Shown here: positions 18,579 through 28,516 of the stretch, piece after piece
Numbering within the stretch: position 1 is the first letter of the stretch
Layout of the letters: every line of letters starts with the position of its first letter
DNA from: Alphaproteobacteria bacterium
GTDB taxonomy: Bacteria; Pseudomonadota; Alphaproteobacteria; Rhizobiales; Aestuariivirgaceae
DNA length: 64,000 bases
Reading direction: 5' to 3'
Assembly: GCA_024642465.1 (NCBI GenBank)
Contig: JAHEBA010000001.1
Coordinates: 1-64,000, forward strand
Notes under the pieces: generated by a model
Seen by the model: only the letters and a program-made list of their open reading frames with translations
Database searches by the model: none
What the model was told of the DNA's origin: nothing
Program-made: the position numbers and the translations under genes

Positions 18579-20072
18579 ATGTCCACCGATTGGCCGCCAC
18601 CGGCCTTTGACCCCGTAACCGGAGAACTGCTTGACGATGACGAGGCGGGCGAGCCCGTCTCCAACGTGGCGGAGTATTCGGTCTCGGATATCTCGGGCGC
18701 GCTCAAGCGTACGCTGGAGGACACGTTCGGCCACGTGCGGGTACGCGGCGAACTGGGCCGGGTTTCGAGACCGGGCTCGGGCCACGTTTACCTCGACCTG
18801 AAGGACGACCGGTCGGTGCTGTCCGGCGTGATCTGGAAGGGTACGGCGGCCCGGCTGAAGATCCAGCCTGAACAGGGCCTCGAAGTGGTGGTCACAGGCC
18901 GCATAACCACGTTCCCCGGCCAGTCGAAGTACCAGATCGTCATCGAGACCATGGAACCGGCAGGCGCCGGCGCTCTTATGGCGCTGCTGGAGGAGCGCCG
19001 AAAGAAGCTCGCCGCCGAAGGCCTGTTCGACGAGGATCGCAAGCAGGAACTGCCCTACCTTCCGCAGGTGATCGGCGTCGTCACGTCACCGACCGGGGCC
19101 GTGATCCGCGATATCCTGCACCGGCTCTCGGACCGCTTCCCGCGCCATGTTCTGGTGTGGCCGGTGCGGGTGCAGGGCGAAAGCAGCGCAGGCGAAGTGG
19201 CCAACGGGATCCGCGGTTTCAACGCACTGGAGAAGGGCGGGGCGATCCCCCGGCCGGACCTGATCATCGTCGCCCGCGGCGGCGGCAGCCTGGAGGACTT
19301 GTGGGGGTTCAACGAGGAAGTTGTGGTGCGCGCGGCGGCTGAAAGCGCCATTCCGCTGATCTCCGCCGTGGGCCACGAGACCGACTGGACGTTGATCGAC
19401 CATGCCGCCGACTGGCGCGCGCCAACGCCCACTGCAGCCGCCGAGCGCGCCGTGCCGGTTCGTTCCGAACTGGTGGCTTACGTGGCAGACCTTGCCGCCC
19501 GGCAGCATCGCGCACTCAGCCGCGCCATGGACGAACGGCGCACCCGCGTCACTGCCGCAGGCCGTGGGCTGCCAAAGCCCGATGATCTGCTGGCGCTCGC
19601 CCGGCAGCGCTTCGACAATGCGGCAGGCAGGCTGGGCCAGTCGCTGAAAGCCGCGACTAGCGCGCACCGCTCACGTGTCGACCGGGCGGCGGCGCGCCTG
19701 AGCGTGCGGCCCCTGCGCCAGCAGATCGTGCGCGACCGCGAGACGCTCGCCCGGTTGCAACGCCAGTCCGCGCGCGCCGTTGCAGCATCGATGGAAACCC
19801 GCCGCACCCGGCTTGATGGCGCCGCCAAGCTGCTCTCGGCTTTCTCATATCATTCGGTACTGAACCGCGGCTTTGCGCTGGTGCGCGATGGCAACGGCCA
19901 GCCGATACGATCGGTCGCGTCCACCAGTGCGGGCATGGGCATCGAGATCGAGTTTGCCGACGGGCGCACTGATGCCGTCATCGGCACGGGCGGCGGTTCG
20001 CCGGCACCCGCGCTCAAACCCGCGGCAAAACCTGCGGGCGGATCGGGCGGCGGGCAGGGCAGCCTGTTCTGA
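18579..20072 (+). CDS. xseA: Exodeoxyribonuclease VII large subunit
   Basis: A 497-residue large subunit of the single-strand DNA exonuclease VII. The N-terminal OB-fold ([20 protein letters not shown], then DLKDDRS) is followed by the catalytic domain with [41 protein letters not shown] and [21 protein letters not shown] long helical region then leads to [10 protein letters not shown] and a Gly/Pro-rich tail. All core motifs are intact. xseB is not adjacent. It is divergent from purD. Confidence 0.95.
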   Translation: MSTDWPPPAFDPVTGELLDDDEAGEPVSNVAEYSVSDISGALKRTLEDTFGHVRVRGELGRVSRPGSGHVYLDLKDDRSVLSGVIWKGTAARLKIQPEQGLEVVVTGRITTFPGQSKYQIVIETMEPAGAGALMALLEERRKKLAAEGLFDEDRKQELPYLPQVIGVVTSPTGAVIRDILHRLSDRFPRHVLVWPVRVQGESSAGEVANGIRGFNALEKGGAIPRPDLIIVARGGGSLEDLWGFNEEVVVRAAAESAIPLISAVGHETDWTLIDHAADWRAPTPTAAAERAVPVRSELVAYVADLAARQHRALSRAMDERRTRVTAAGRGLPKPDDLLALARQRFDNAAGRLGQSLKAATSAHRSRVDRAAARLSVRPLRQQIVRDRETLARLQRQSARAVAASMETRRTRLDGAAKLLSAFSYHSVLNRGFALVRDGNGQPIRSVASTSAGMGIEIEFADGRTDAVIGTGGGSPAPALKPAAKPAGGSGGGQGSLF

Positions 20073-20188
20073 AACTGTTGCAAACTGTAACCACTTGTGA
20101 TTCCGGCGAGATTGACGGCGCACGCTTGCGCACTGACACTGTTTGCAGGGCAAGCAAACTTGGTGGGGACGCAACAGCGTCATTGGGG

Positions 20189-21187
20189 ATGATCAATCCT
20201 GTCATGAGTTTTCTCGACGAACATCTTGCGCGTCAGGAGGATCCTGTGCGCAAGACCGTCGAGTTCATTCCCGGGACCAGTGCGGTCTTTCCCGGAGCGA
20301 GCGACGACATTGAGAGCCTTCTGCATCACGTGCACGAAGCAGCCGCAGACCGGGCCCGTTTCTTCACTGCCGGCGAACCGATCAGGTTTGCCGAGACCGG
20401 CGACACGATAAGCTGGACCGTGCCTGATGGCGTGGGGTACCGGTGTCTCGGGCCTGTCCGGCTGCCAAAATTCGAAGCGCAAACGCGCGGCGATGCGGTC
20501 ATCGTGGTGCCGCACATGGGCTCCACCGAGGCGGACTTCAATGCGCTGTGCCGCATCTTTCGCAGCCGCGGCCTGACTGCGGTTCGCTATATCCTTCCGT
20601 TTCACAAGGGCCGGGACCAGGACGGCGATCATGGCACGTGGCGCCTGGTGAATGCCGACCTTGGCGCCACCATTGCCAACTTCCGGCAGGCCGTCATCGA
20701 GGTCATGGGACTGGCGGCGCACCTGCGGCAGGCGGGCTACAGGCGTGTCCGCCTGATCGGTTTCAGCATCGGCTCCTGCATTTCGACGATTGCGGCTGCA
20801 CTGAGCGAGCACATCGACAAGGTGTCGCTCAACCTGATGGCGGACAACTTCGCCAAGGTGGTGTGGAGCGGCAGGGCGTCCTGGCACATTCGCAGCGCCG
20901 TGGAAAAGCACATGACACTGGATCAACTCAGCAAGGCGTGGGATCTGCTGCATCCGAGCAGCTATGCCGGCCACCTGGCTGCGCGTGGCATCCCCGTGCA
21001 AATGACGACGGCGGATTTCGACAAGGTCATGCCGTGCGAGTACGGGCTTTCGGTGGGAGCGGAATTCAGGACTGCCCGGGTTCAACTCGACTGGCAACGG
21101 TACAAGTGTGGCCACTACACCATCGCCTTGCCGCCGTTCAACCTTGCGCTGTTGCGGCGGCTGCTCAAGTTTGTCGAGCCTCAATAG
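20189..21187 (+). CDS. Alpha/beta hydrolase family protein (ABHD18-like)
   Basis: A roughly 330-residue alpha/beta hydrolase fold protein. The nucleophile elbow is GFSIGS (in RLIGFSIGSCIS), and a late His lies in CGHYT, as expected for a catalytic triad. The first half has VVPHMGSTEADFNALCRIF, which may form the oxyanion side. The overall pattern resembles the DUF2048/ABHD18 group, which has no settled function. ATG at 20189 or 20204 are both possible; neither has an ideally spaced binding site. There is no signal peptide. It lies downstream of xseA by about 116 bases. Confidence 0.75.
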   Translation: MINPVMSFLDEHLARQEDPVRKTVEFIPGTSAVFPGASDDIESLLHHVHEAAADRARFFTAGEPIRFAETGDTISWTVPDGVGYRCLGPVRLPKFEAQTRGDAVIVVPHMGSTEADFNALCRIFRSRGLTAVRYILPFHKGRDQDGDHGTWRLVNADLGATIANFRQAVIEVMGLAAHLRQAGYRRVRLIGFSIGSCISTIAAALSEHIDKVSLNLMADNFAKVVWSGRASWHIRSAVEKHMTLDQLSKAWDLLHPSSYAGHLAARGIPVQMTTADFDKVMPCEYGLSVGAEFRTARVQLDWQRYKCGHYTIALPPFNLALLRRLLKFVEPQ

Positions 21188-21280
21188 GGGCGCAATCCAG
21201 CGATCGCGTGTTGGCGCTGTTCACTGCGATGCAGGATTTTTCTTCTCAAGGTGAGTGTCGCGCGTTAATAGACTGGTACC

Positions 21281-21505
21281 ATGAACTTCGAAGCTCCGTT
21301 TGCCAGCACCCAGGAAGCACGCATCCGCTATCTTGACGCCGATTTCCAGATCGTGCGCCCGGGTGAGTTCGTACGTTGTGCAGTGACGGGCCGGGCCATC
21401 CGTCTCGAGGACCTGCGTTACTGGTCGGTCGAGCGGCAGGAGCCCTATGCCTCCGCCGAGATCGGGATGCAGCGCCACCTCGAGATGAGCGACGCCCGCG
21501 GCTGA
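21281..21505 (+). CDS. DUF2093 protein
   Basis: A 74-residue protein of DUF2093, a small family of unknown function found in alphaproteobacteria. Recognisable features are ARIRYLDADFQIVRPGEFV, then RCAVTGRAIRLEDLRYWSVERQE split around a likely zinc-free core with a single Cys, and a short C-terminal tail. It lies on the + strand 12 bases before the end of the convergent YbdK-like ligase gene. The length agrees with the family. Confidence 0.85.
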   Translation: MNFEAPFASTQEARIRYLDADFQIVRPGEFVRCAVTGRAIRLEDLRYWSVERQEPYASAEIGMQRHLEMSDARG

Positions 21506-21517
21506 GCAGGCTTCCGC

Positions 21518-22657
21518 CTACACATCCAGCCCGCTGACCGTTTCCGCAATCAGGCTGTCGACCACCGCGCGCATGGCGTGCGCCGGGTCTTCGCTGCTCT
21601 CCAGCGCCCGGCGGTGCACCTCGCGCTGCCGGTCCGCGCTGTTGCCCTTGCGGGCAATGTTGCGGATCGCCTGTAGCTCGTCGGCACAGCCCAGCACCTC
21701 GGCATCTTCCGCCACCAGCGCCAGCAGTTCATCCACCAGGTCCTTGTAGTCCACCAGTTCAGCCTTGCCGAAGTCCATCAGCGACGTGCCCACGCCATAG
21801 CGTTGCGCCCTCCAGCGGTTCTCGTTGACCAGGAAGCGCTCGTACTGGCGCCAGCGCTGGTTGTTGAGCCTCAGCCGGAACAGCATGTGGGCCAGGCACT
21901 GCACCAGCGCGGCGATGGCCACGGCATCGTCGAGCCGGGGCGTCACGTCGCAAATGCGCGCCTCCAGCGTCGGGAAGCGGGCCGAGGGCCGCATGTCCCA
22001 CCAGATCTTGGTGGCGTCCTCGATCACGCCGGCGCAGGTGAGGATGTCGACTGCCCGCTTGTATTCGCCGAAGCTGGAGAAAACCGGCGGCAGCCCGGTG
22101 CGCGGCAGGTTGTCGAAGATCGATAGCCGGTACGAGGCAAGTCCCGTATCGCGGCCAAGCCAGAACGGCGAGGAGGCCGACAGCGCAAGCAGGTGCGGCA
22201 GGAAATAGGACATCTGGCCCAGGAGGTCGATGCGCAGGTCCTCGTCCTCGATGCCGACATGGACGTGCATGCCGCAGATCAGCATGCGCTGGCCGACGCC
22301 GGCCAGATCTCGGGCCAGCGCCTCGTAACGCTCGCGCGCGGTGAAGCGCTGGCGCTGCCAGTCGCCGAACGGGTGTGTGGCAACCGCCACCGGCGCAAGG
22401 CCATAACCTTCGGCGATGCGCGCAATGGTGTGGCGCAGGTGAGCCAGTTCCTTGCGCGCCTGGGGTATGGTCTTGCACACGGACGTGCCGACCTCGATCT
22501 GGCATTGCAGGAATTCGGGGCTGACGCGGGCTTCCAGTTCTGCCTGGCAGTCGGCCATCAGGGCGTCGGGCGCGGCGACGAGATCGCGCGTCTCGCGATC
22601 AACGAGAAGATACTCTTCTTCGATTCCGAGAGTGAAACTGGGCGTGAGCGTAACCAT
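21518..22657 (-). CDS. YbdK-type carboxylate-amine ligase (glutamate-cysteine ligase 2 family)
   Basis: A 379-residue enzyme of the GCS2 family. It starts [19 protein letters not shown], typical of YbdK, and has [17 protein letters not shown], and the [19 protein letters not shown] block. These residues bind ATP, metal and substrate. E. coli YbdK has weak glutamate-cysteine ligase activity; the true substrate of most members is unknown. It precedes no obvious partner; the small membrane protein gene (22724-22987) lies 66 bases upstream on the same strand. Confidence 0.9.
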   Translation of the reverse strand: MVTLTPSFTLGIEEEYLLVDRETRDLVAAPDALMADCQAELEARVSPEFLQCQIEVGTSVCKTIPQARKELAHLRHTIARIAEGYGLAPVAVATHPFGDWQRQRFTARERYEALARDLAGVGQRMLICGMHVHVGIEDEDLRIDLLGQMSYFLPHLLALSASSPFWLGRDTGLASYRLSIFDNLPRTGLPPVFSSFGEYKRAVDILTCAGVIEDATKIWWDMRPSARFPTLEARICDVTPRLDDAVAIAALVQCLAHMLFRLRLNNQRWRQYERFLVNENRWRAQRYGVGTSLMDFGKAELVDYKDLVDELLALVAEDAEVLGCADELQAIRNIARKGNSADRQREVHRRALESSEDPAHAMRAVVDSLIAETVSGLDV

Positions 22658-22723
22658 GACGCGTCAAGCGTTGACCGAAACCCGGGAGGCGCACAAGCCC
22701 CCAAAAGGCATGATGCGGACTGC

Positions 22724-22987
22724 CTACGACAACATCGAGATGATGTGATGATCCTTGTTGAAGATCAGGAAAAAGTTGGCGCTGATGATCAGCCAGGAGA
22801 ACAGCCGGATGATGCGTTCGCGCAGGCGCGGGTCGCGCTTGTAGGCGGGGCTGGCGCGCAGCAGGACGATCGCGATAACGCAAAGGGCGTTTGCCACGCC
22901 AAGTTGTAGTGCTATTGGATAGTCGCCGGTGAAGGAGAAGTAATAGAGCCATTCCGCTTCGCCCGAAGGCAATATCTGGTCCAGCAT
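22724..22987 (-). CDS. Small two-helix membrane protein of unknown function
   Basis: An 87-residue protein with two hydrophobic segments, about residues 24-44 (ALQLGVANALCVIAIVLL) and 62-80 (IIRLFSWLIISANFFLIF), separated by a basic loop rich in Arg and Lys (YKRDPRLRERI). No family is recognised. The frame has a proper ATG at 22987 and a TAG stop, and lies between the ligase gene and the divergent DAHP synthase, with no larger gene on either strand, so it is likely real. Confidence 0.6.
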   Translation of the reverse strand: MLDQILPSGEAEWLYYFSFTGDYPIALQLGVANALCVIAIVLLRASPAYKRDPRLRERIIRLFSWLIISANFFLIFNKDHHIISMLS

Positions 22988-23204
22988 GGTCGAGTCCTGC
23001 CAGCTTGCGCCATTGGTTTCTCCACCGCCCCTTAACGTACTCTAAGCCCGACCGGTTAACATGGGGTTTTCAGAATACTGATATGGTTGACGCGCGTAGC
23101 GTGAATGCGTCATTTCCTGCCACATCACTTGCAATTTGCTGCGCTATGACGCAATGACTGGATGGTCAGGCGATTTGCCTGCCAGGTATCAGAGAGTAAG
23201 ACAC

Positions 23205-24605
23205 ATGACGACTTGGTCCCCGTCGAGCTGGCGCTCGTTCCCCATCAAGCAGGTGCCGGCCTATGCCGACCCGGAAGCCCTGGCTGCTGTCGAGAAGCGG
23301 CTGTCGACTTTTCCGCCGCTGGTATTTGCCGGCGAGGCGCGCAAACTGAAGCGCAAGCTTGCCAAGGTGGCGGAAGGCAAGGCATTCCTGTTGCAGGGCG
23401 GCGACTGCGCCGAGAGCTTTGCAGAACATCAGGCGGACAACATCCGCGACTTCTTCCGCGTGTTCCTGCAGATGGCCGTCGTGCTGACCTTTGCCGGCGG
23501 TGGCCCGGTTGTGAAGGTGGGACGCATCGCGGGCCAGTTCGCCAAGCCGCGTTCGTCTGACTTCGAGACGATCGACGGTGTGGAACTGCCCAGCTACCGC
23601 GGCGACATCATCAACGGCATCGAGTTCACCAAGGAATCCCGCGAGCCAGACCCGGAACGCCAGATCATGGCCTACCGCCAGTCGGCCGCCACGCTCAACC
23701 TCCTGCGCGCCTTCGCCATGGGTGGTTATGCCAACCTGGAGCACGTGCACCGCTGGACGCTGGGCTTCCTGAAGGGCTCGCCCGCCTCGGAACGGTATCA
23801 GCACCTGGCTGACCGCATCACCGAGACGCTCGACTTCATGCGCGCCTGCGGCATCAACCCGGATACGACCCCGCAGCTCAAGTCGACCGAGTTCTACACC
23901 TCGCACGAGGCGCTGCTGCTGGGCTACGAGCAGGCGCTGACCCGTGTCGATTCCACCTCGGACGAATGGTACGCGACCTCCGGCCACATGCTGTGGATCG
24001 GCGACCGCACCCGCCAGCCCGATCACGCGCACGTAGAGTTCTGCCGCGGCGTGCAGAACCCGATCGGTCTGAAGTGCGGCCCGAGCCTTCAGGCAGATGA
24101 ACTGATCCGCCTGATCGATCTGCTCAATCCGCAGAACGAGGCCGGCCGTCTGACGCTCATTGCCCGCTTCGGCGCCGGCAAGGTCGGCGATCACCTACCT
24201 GGCCTGATCCGCAAAGTCGAGGCCGAGGGCCGCAAGGTGGTATGGTCGTGCGACCCGATGCACGGCAACGTCATCAAGGCTTCTACCGGCTACAAGACCC
24301 GGCCGTTCGATGCGATCCTGTCGGAAGTCCGCGATTTTCTGGCCATCCACCGCGCCGAAGGCACCCATGCCGGCGGCATCCACGTGGAGATGACCGGCCA
24401 GAACGTGACCGAGTGCACGGGCGGCGCGCGCGAGGTGACCGACGCCGAACTGGCCGACCGGTATCACACCCATTGTGACCCGCGCCTCAACGCCGATCAG
24501 TCGCTGGAGCTGGCCTTCCTGGTCGCCGAGGAACTGCGTAAGACGCATCCTTCGGGCATCGGCTCGGGCGATGAGGAAGAAGAGAGCTTTGAAGCGGCCG
24601 AGTAG
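23205..24605 (+). CDS. 3-deoxy-7-phosphoheptulonate synthase, class II
   Basis: A 466-residue class II (plant-type) DAHP synthase, the first step of the shikimate pathway. It begins [20 protein letters not shown] and has the class II metal and PEP blocks: [49 protein letters not shown], and [17 protein letters not shown]. The start ATG at 23205 has AGAGAGTAAG before it. The C-terminus ends in an acidic tail ([11 protein letters not shown]). It is monocistronic: a terminator follows. Rhizobial homologues are usually named aroF or aroG. Confidence 0.95.
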   Translation: MTTWSPSSWRSFPIKQVPAYADPEALAAVEKRLSTFPPLVFAGEARKLKRKLAKVAEGKAFLLQGGDCAESFAEHQADNIRDFFRVFLQMAVVLTFAGGGPVVKVGRIAGQFAKPRSSDFETIDGVELPSYRGDIINGIEFTKESREPDPERQIMAYRQSAATLNLLRAFAMGGYANLEHVHRWTLGFLKGSPASERYQHLADRITETLDFMRACGINPDTTPQLKSTEFYTSHEALLLGYEQALTRVDSTSDEWYATSGHMLWIGDRTRQPDHAHVEFCRGVQNPIGLKCGPSLQADELIRLIDLLNPQNEAGRLTLIARFGAGKVGDHLPGLIRKVEAEGRKVVWSCDPMHGNVIKASTGYKTRPFDAILSEVRDFLAIHRAEGTHAGGIHVEMTGQNVTECTGGAREVTDAELADRYHTHCDPRLNADQSLELAFLVAEELRKTHPSGIGSGDEEEESFEAAE

Positions 24606-24635
24606 GCCATCTTTTGCAGCGCTTCCAAAAGCCAG

Positions 24636-24663
24636 CCCCGGCACCGCATGGTGGCGGGGTTTT
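24636..24663 (+). terminator. Rho-independent terminator after DAHP synthase
   Basis: A hairpin with arms CCCCGGCACC (24636-24645) and GGTGGCGGGG (24650-24659), one internal G-G mismatch, a GCAT loop and a following TTTT run. It begins 31 bases after the DAHP synthase stop. The CoA-transferase gene converges from the other side, ending at 24681. Confidence 0.8.
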
Positions 24664-24680
24664 CGATTCAGTTCTGCAAG

Positions 24681-25880
24681 TTAAACGGCGCCGGCATGGC
24701 GCAGCACGGCTATGCGCGTTTCGTCATAGCCCAGCTCGCCCAGCACTTGCGCCGTATGCTCGGACAGCCGCGGCGGCGGCCGGTCCAGCGACGGTGATCC
24801 GTGTGCATAGGTGAACGCAGCAACCGGGAAGCGCGACGGCCCGCCGGGTAGGGGCGCATCGCCAGCTGTTTGCATCACTCTCCTAGATTTTACTTGATCG
24901 TGCGCCAGCGCCTCGTCGATGGTGCGCACCCGCGAGGCGGGCACATGCGCTTCGTTCAACAAGTGCTCCCAGTCATCTGCCGTCTTCGTCTTCATGTGAG
25001 CCGCGATGCAGTCGGCATTTTCTGCAGCCAATGCGCCGATTTGCGAGCGCGGCGTTTCGAGCACCTTCTCCGCCCGCGCCGTTTCTCCCAGCGCACGAAG
25101 CAGGTTCGCAAGCTGCTTGTTGGTCCATGCGCCAATCATCAGCAGGCCGTCCGCCGTCTCGTAGGTGCGATAGCCGGCGTAGTTGGGGTGGGCGTTGCCA
25201 TAGGGCTTCGGCGCGTGACCGGTCGTGACCGTATCGATCACGTGGGCGCTCATCAGCATCAAGGCAGCGTCCAGCATGGCCACATCGATGTACTGACCCT
25301 TGCCGGTGCGCTCTCGCTGGAGGAGGGCAGCCGAGATGGCCAGTGCCGCCTGGGCGCCGGTGCCATAGTCGACCATTGGCGGTCCGACGCGAACCGGTCC
25401 GCTTTCCGGCGTGCCGTTTGCCGCCATCAGCCCGGAAAACGCCTGGATCACCACGTCATAGGCCGGATGCGTGGCTTTCGGACCCGTCCTGCCGAAACCG
25501 GTTAATTGGCAATACACCAGCCGAGGGTTGATCGCTGCCGCCTTCTCGTATCCGAAGCCCATTTCCGCCAGGGCGTCGCCTGCATAGTTCTGAACCAGCA
25601 CGTCCGCCGTTTCGATCAGCCGGGACAGGATTTCGCGGCCTTCTTCTGTCTTGAGGTTGAGCGTGATTGCCCGCTTGCCCGCGCTTTGCGACTGAAAATA
25701 GATGCCGTATCCCTGCCGGTTCAGCTCGGGCACGAGGCCTTCCTCGCGGGTCATGTCCGGATTGTCCGGCGGTTCGATCTTGATTACGTCAGCGCCGAGA
25801 ACGGCAAGCTGGTAGGAACAGAACGGACCTGCCAGCACATGGGTGAGGTCAAGGACACGATAGCCTTCAAGCGGTCTCAT
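24681..25880 (-). CDS. Class III CoA-transferase (CaiB/BaiF family)
   Basis: A 399-residue family III acyl-CoA transferase. It begins MRPLEGYRVLDLTHVLAGPF and has the LGADVIKIEPP block. The catalytic Asp171 lies in PMVDYGTGAQAAL. RAITLNLKTEEGREIL and the ADVLVQNYAGDALAEMGFGY block follow the family closely. Family members move CoA between carboxylic acids such as formate/oxalate, carnitine, or succinate and aromatic acids; the substrate is not predictable here. It is 70 bases downstream of the EamA transporter gene, on the same strand. Confidence 0.92.
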   Translation of the reverse strand: MRPLEGYRVLDLTHVLAGPFCSYQLAVLGADVIKIEPPDNPDMTREEGLVPELNRQGYGIYFQSQSAGKRAITLNLKTEEGREILSRLIETADVLVQNYAGDALAEMGFGYEKAAAINPRLVYCQLTGFGRTGPKATHPAYDVVIQAFSGLMAANGTPESGPVRVGPPMVDYGTGAQAALAISAALLQRERTGKGQYIDVAMLDAALMLMSAHVIDTVTTGHAPKPYGNAHPNYAGYRTYETADGLLMIGAWTNKQLANLLRALGETARAEKVLETPRSQIGALAAENADCIAAHMKTKTADDWEHLLNEAHVPASRVRTIDEALAHDQVKSRRVMQTAGDAPLPGGPSRFPVAAFTYAHGSPSLDRPPPRLSEHTAQVLGELGYDETRIAVLRHAGAV

Positions 25881-25950
25881 GATTTATGCCGGTCTCCGGA
25901 CGGTTTGCCGGGGCCGATTGCGTCATGGAATCCGATGGCTTGCAAGCGTC

Positions 25951-26844
25951 TTATCTGACCCGTGCCGTGCCTGCCTGCCTGAGGTTGAGCAGGTTGCCGG
26001 TCAGGATCAGCGCCGCGCCGGCGACGGTGAAGGCGTCGATGCCTTCGGAATAGAGCAGCCAGCCCGTGATAGCCGTCAGCGGCACCCGAAGGAAGTCCAT
26101 CGGCACTACCACGGTGGCGTCCGCATGGAGCATTGCACGGGCCATGCAGTAGTGGGAAAACGTGCCGCAGAACGCCACGGTCACGACATAGGGCCAAAGA
26201 TGCGCCGGCACCGGTTGCCACACGGTCCAGGCAGGAATGATCCCGATGATCGACTGGGTGACCAGCATCCAGAAGACGATCCGCACCACGCCTTCGGTGC
26301 GGGTAAGCGCCTTCACCATTGCCACCGAAATGCCGAAGCCCAGCGCCGATGCAAGCGCCCACAACTGGCCGGTGTCTACATGGCCTGCATCGGGGCGCAC
26401 GATCACCCACACCCCGATCAGCCCGAGAATGATGGCCGCCACCTTCCACAGGTTCATGCGCTCGCCGAGGAACAGTACCGCCAGCACCGCGGTCCAGATC
26501 GGCATGGTGAACTCGATGGCAACGACCTGCGCCAGCGTGATCAGGTTGAGCGCTACGAACCAGGAATACTGGGCGCCATAGTGCACCGTATTGCGGGCAA
26601 TGTGGCGCATGGGATGGGACGTCTTCATGGCCCTGAAGCCGCCGGCTGCATGCACCAGCGGGTAGATCAGCACCAGCCCGATCAGCGCGCGCAGTTCCAT
26701 GACCTGGAACGTGTTCAGCTCGCGCGTCACCTCGCGGCCGAAAACGGCCATCGACAGCATCAGCGTGAGCCAGCCGGTCATCCACAGGGCGGCTCTGGTC
26801 AGGGAAGGTGAGGGGGCGGCGGCAGGTGCGTTCATGGTGCTCAT
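25951..26844 (-). CDS. EamA/DMT-family transporter
   Basis: A 297-residue inner-membrane transporter of the drug/metabolite superfamily with ten predicted helices in two EamA repeats. The end of repeat 1 (FTMPIWTAVLAVLFLGERM) and of repeat 2 (VVVPMDFLRVPLTAITGWLLYSE, split over two helices) are typical. The ATG at 26844 is preferred; further upstream the open frame is Arg-rich and unlike a transporter N-terminus. It may share a transcript with the CoA-transferase, so it could carry that enzyme's substrate, but this is only inferred. Confidence 0.88.
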   Translation of the reverse strand: MSTMNAPAAAPSPSLTRAALWMTGWLTLMLSMAVFGREVTRELNTFQVMELRALIGLVLIYPLVHAAGGFRAMKTSHPMRHIARNTVHYGAQYSWFVALNLITLAQVVAIEFTMPIWTAVLAVLFLGERMNLWKVAAIILGLIGVWVIVRPDAGHVDTGQLWALASALGFGISVAMVKALTRTEGVVRIVFWMLVTQSIIGIIPAWTVWQPVPAHLWPYVVTVAFCGTFSHYCMARAMLHADATVVVPMDFLRVPLTAITGWLLYSEGIDAFTVAGAALILTGNLLNLRQAGTARVR

Positions 26845-27053
26845 GCCTATGGCAAAGGTAGCACTTGACCGCAAGCATCTTCGCGCGCATCTTGCGCGCC
26901 ATGTTGAAGACCGCTCCATATCAATCCGTCTGCAACATTTGCCGGATTATTATCAGCTAGACGCGATACGCGCTGGCAGCGGCACGCCTTTCCTGATCGA
27001 AAAGAGAAACGAGCGCCCGGGCCAGCAAGGCTCCGAAAGGGAATTGCTCGTAC

Positions 27054-28382
27054 ATGGAACTGAAGCTCTACAACACGCTCACCCGCGAAAAGCAGGTGTT
27101 CACGCCGATCGACCCCGACAACGTGCGCATGTACGTGTGTGGGCCGACCGTGTACGACTACGCCCACATCGGCAATGCCCGCCCAATCATCGTGTTCGAC
27201 GTGCTGTTCCGGCTGCTCCGCCACATCTACGGGCCGGAGCATGTCACCTATGCCCGCAACATCACCGACGTGGATGACAAGATCAACGCCCGGGCGAGGG
27301 AAGAAGGCGTGCCGATCTCTGACGTGACCGCGCGCACCACGAAGCAGTTCCTCGAGGATATCGCCGCCCTCGGCGTGCTGCCGCCAACGGTCGAGCCGAC
27401 GGCGACCGGTCACATCGCCGAGATGATCGAGATGATCAAGATGCTGATCGCCAATGGTCACGCTTATGAGGCGGATGGGCACGTGCTGTTCAACACGCCG
27501 AGCATGAAGGACTACGGCCAGCTGTCGCGCCGCTCGCTGGACGAGATGATTGCGGGCGCGCGGGTGGACGTCGCTTCCTACAAGAAGGACGAGACCGACT
27601 TCGTGCTGTGGAAGCCGTCGGACGCCGATACGCCCGGCTGGGACTCGCCCTGGGGCCGCGGCCGGCCGGGCTGGCACATCGAGTGCTCGGCGATGAGCTG
27701 GAAGCATCTCGGCGAGGTGTTCGACATCCACGGTGGCGGCATCGATCTGCAGTTCCCGCACCACGAGAACGAGATCGCCCAGTCGCGCTGCGCCTTCGGC
27801 CACAAGGTCATGGCGAACGTGTGGATGCACAACGGCTTCCTTCAGGTCGAAGGCCAGAAGATGTCAAAGTCGCTCGGCAACTTCATCACCATCAACGAGC
27901 TGTTGGAGAAGTGGCCGGGCGAGGTGCTGCGCTTCAACATGCTGCGCACCCACTATCGCCAGCCCATCGACTGGACGGAAAAGTCCGTTCAGGAGAGCTG
28001 GGACATTCTCGAGGGTTGGTACGCCAAGGCTTCGCCCGCCGGCGCCGGACCGAACCTGACTGGCGAGGTGCTTGAAGCGTTGCTGGATGACATGAACACG
28101 CCGAAGGCCATCGCCGCATTGCACCAGATGGACGATGCCGAACGGGCTTCCAACCTTGCCGCTCTCGGCTTCGCCGGCGACCTGACCGACCCGCGCGCGG
28201 GCGACGTTGATGAGGCGAAGATCGAAGCCGCCATCGCCAGACGTCTTGAAGCCTTCAAGGCGAAGGATTTCGCCGAGGCCGACCGCATTCGCGATGAACT
28301 GACGGCTCAGGGAATCCAGCTAAGGGATTCAAAGGATTCGGAAACCGGCGAGCGCGTGACAACGTGGGAACTGAAGCGATGA
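27054..28382 (+). CDS. cysS: Cysteinyl-tRNA synthetase
   Basis: A 442-residue class Ia synthetase. The [18 protein letters not shown] block holds the zinc-binding Cys and the HIGH-like HIGN motif. Other zinc ligands are in WHIECSAMS and [11 protein letters not shown], and KMSKSLGNF is the second signature. The C-terminal anticodon-binding region ends [19 protein letters not shown]. The final TGA overlaps the ATG of a 45-residue membrane protein gene (ATGA), so translation is coupled. Confidence 0.97.
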   Translation: MELKLYNTLTREKQVFTPIDPDNVRMYVCGPTVYDYAHIGNARPIIVFDVLFRLLRHIYGPEHVTYARNITDVDDKINARAREEGVPISDVTARTTKQFLEDIAALGVLPPTVEPTATGHIAEMIEMIKMLIANGHAYEADGHVLFNTPSMKDYGQLSRRSLDEMIAGARVDVASYKKDETDFVLWKPSDADTPGWDSPWGRGRPGWHIECSAMSWKHLGEVFDIHGGGIDLQFPHHENEIAQSRCAFGHKVMANVWMHNGFLQVEGQKMSKSLGNFITINELLEKWPGEVLRFNMLRTHYRQPIDWTEKSVQESWDILEGWYAKASPAGAGPNLTGEVLEALLDDMNTPKAIAALHQMDDAERASNLAALGFAGDLTDPRAGDVDEAKIEAAIARRLEAFKAKDFAEADRIRDELTAQGIQLRDSKDSETGERVTTWELKR

Positions 28383-28516
28383 ACACACCTCAACCCAAGA
28401 AATCCTGGCACGACAGCCTGCCGTTTCCAAAGCATTGGCTTGGTTACATCGCGATCAAGTTTATCGTGCTGGGCCTCGGCATTTACCTCGCTCTGCGCTG
28501 GAAGGGCGTGCTGTGA
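28379..28516 (+). CDS. 45-residue single-helix membrane microprotein between cysS and cimA
   Basis: A short frame that starts with ATGA on the cysS stop and ends with TGATG on the cimA start, so it is coupled on both sides. The product begins [18 protein letters not shown], has one hydrophobic segment ([20 protein letters not shown], about residues 20-39) and ends RWKGVL. The positive ends fit a small inner-membrane protein. No family is recognised. The perfect nesting between two housekeeping genes and the clean transmembrane segment argue that it is translated. Confidence 0.7.
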   Translation: MNTPQPKKSWHDSLPFPKHWLGYIAIKFIVLGLGIYLALRWKGVL

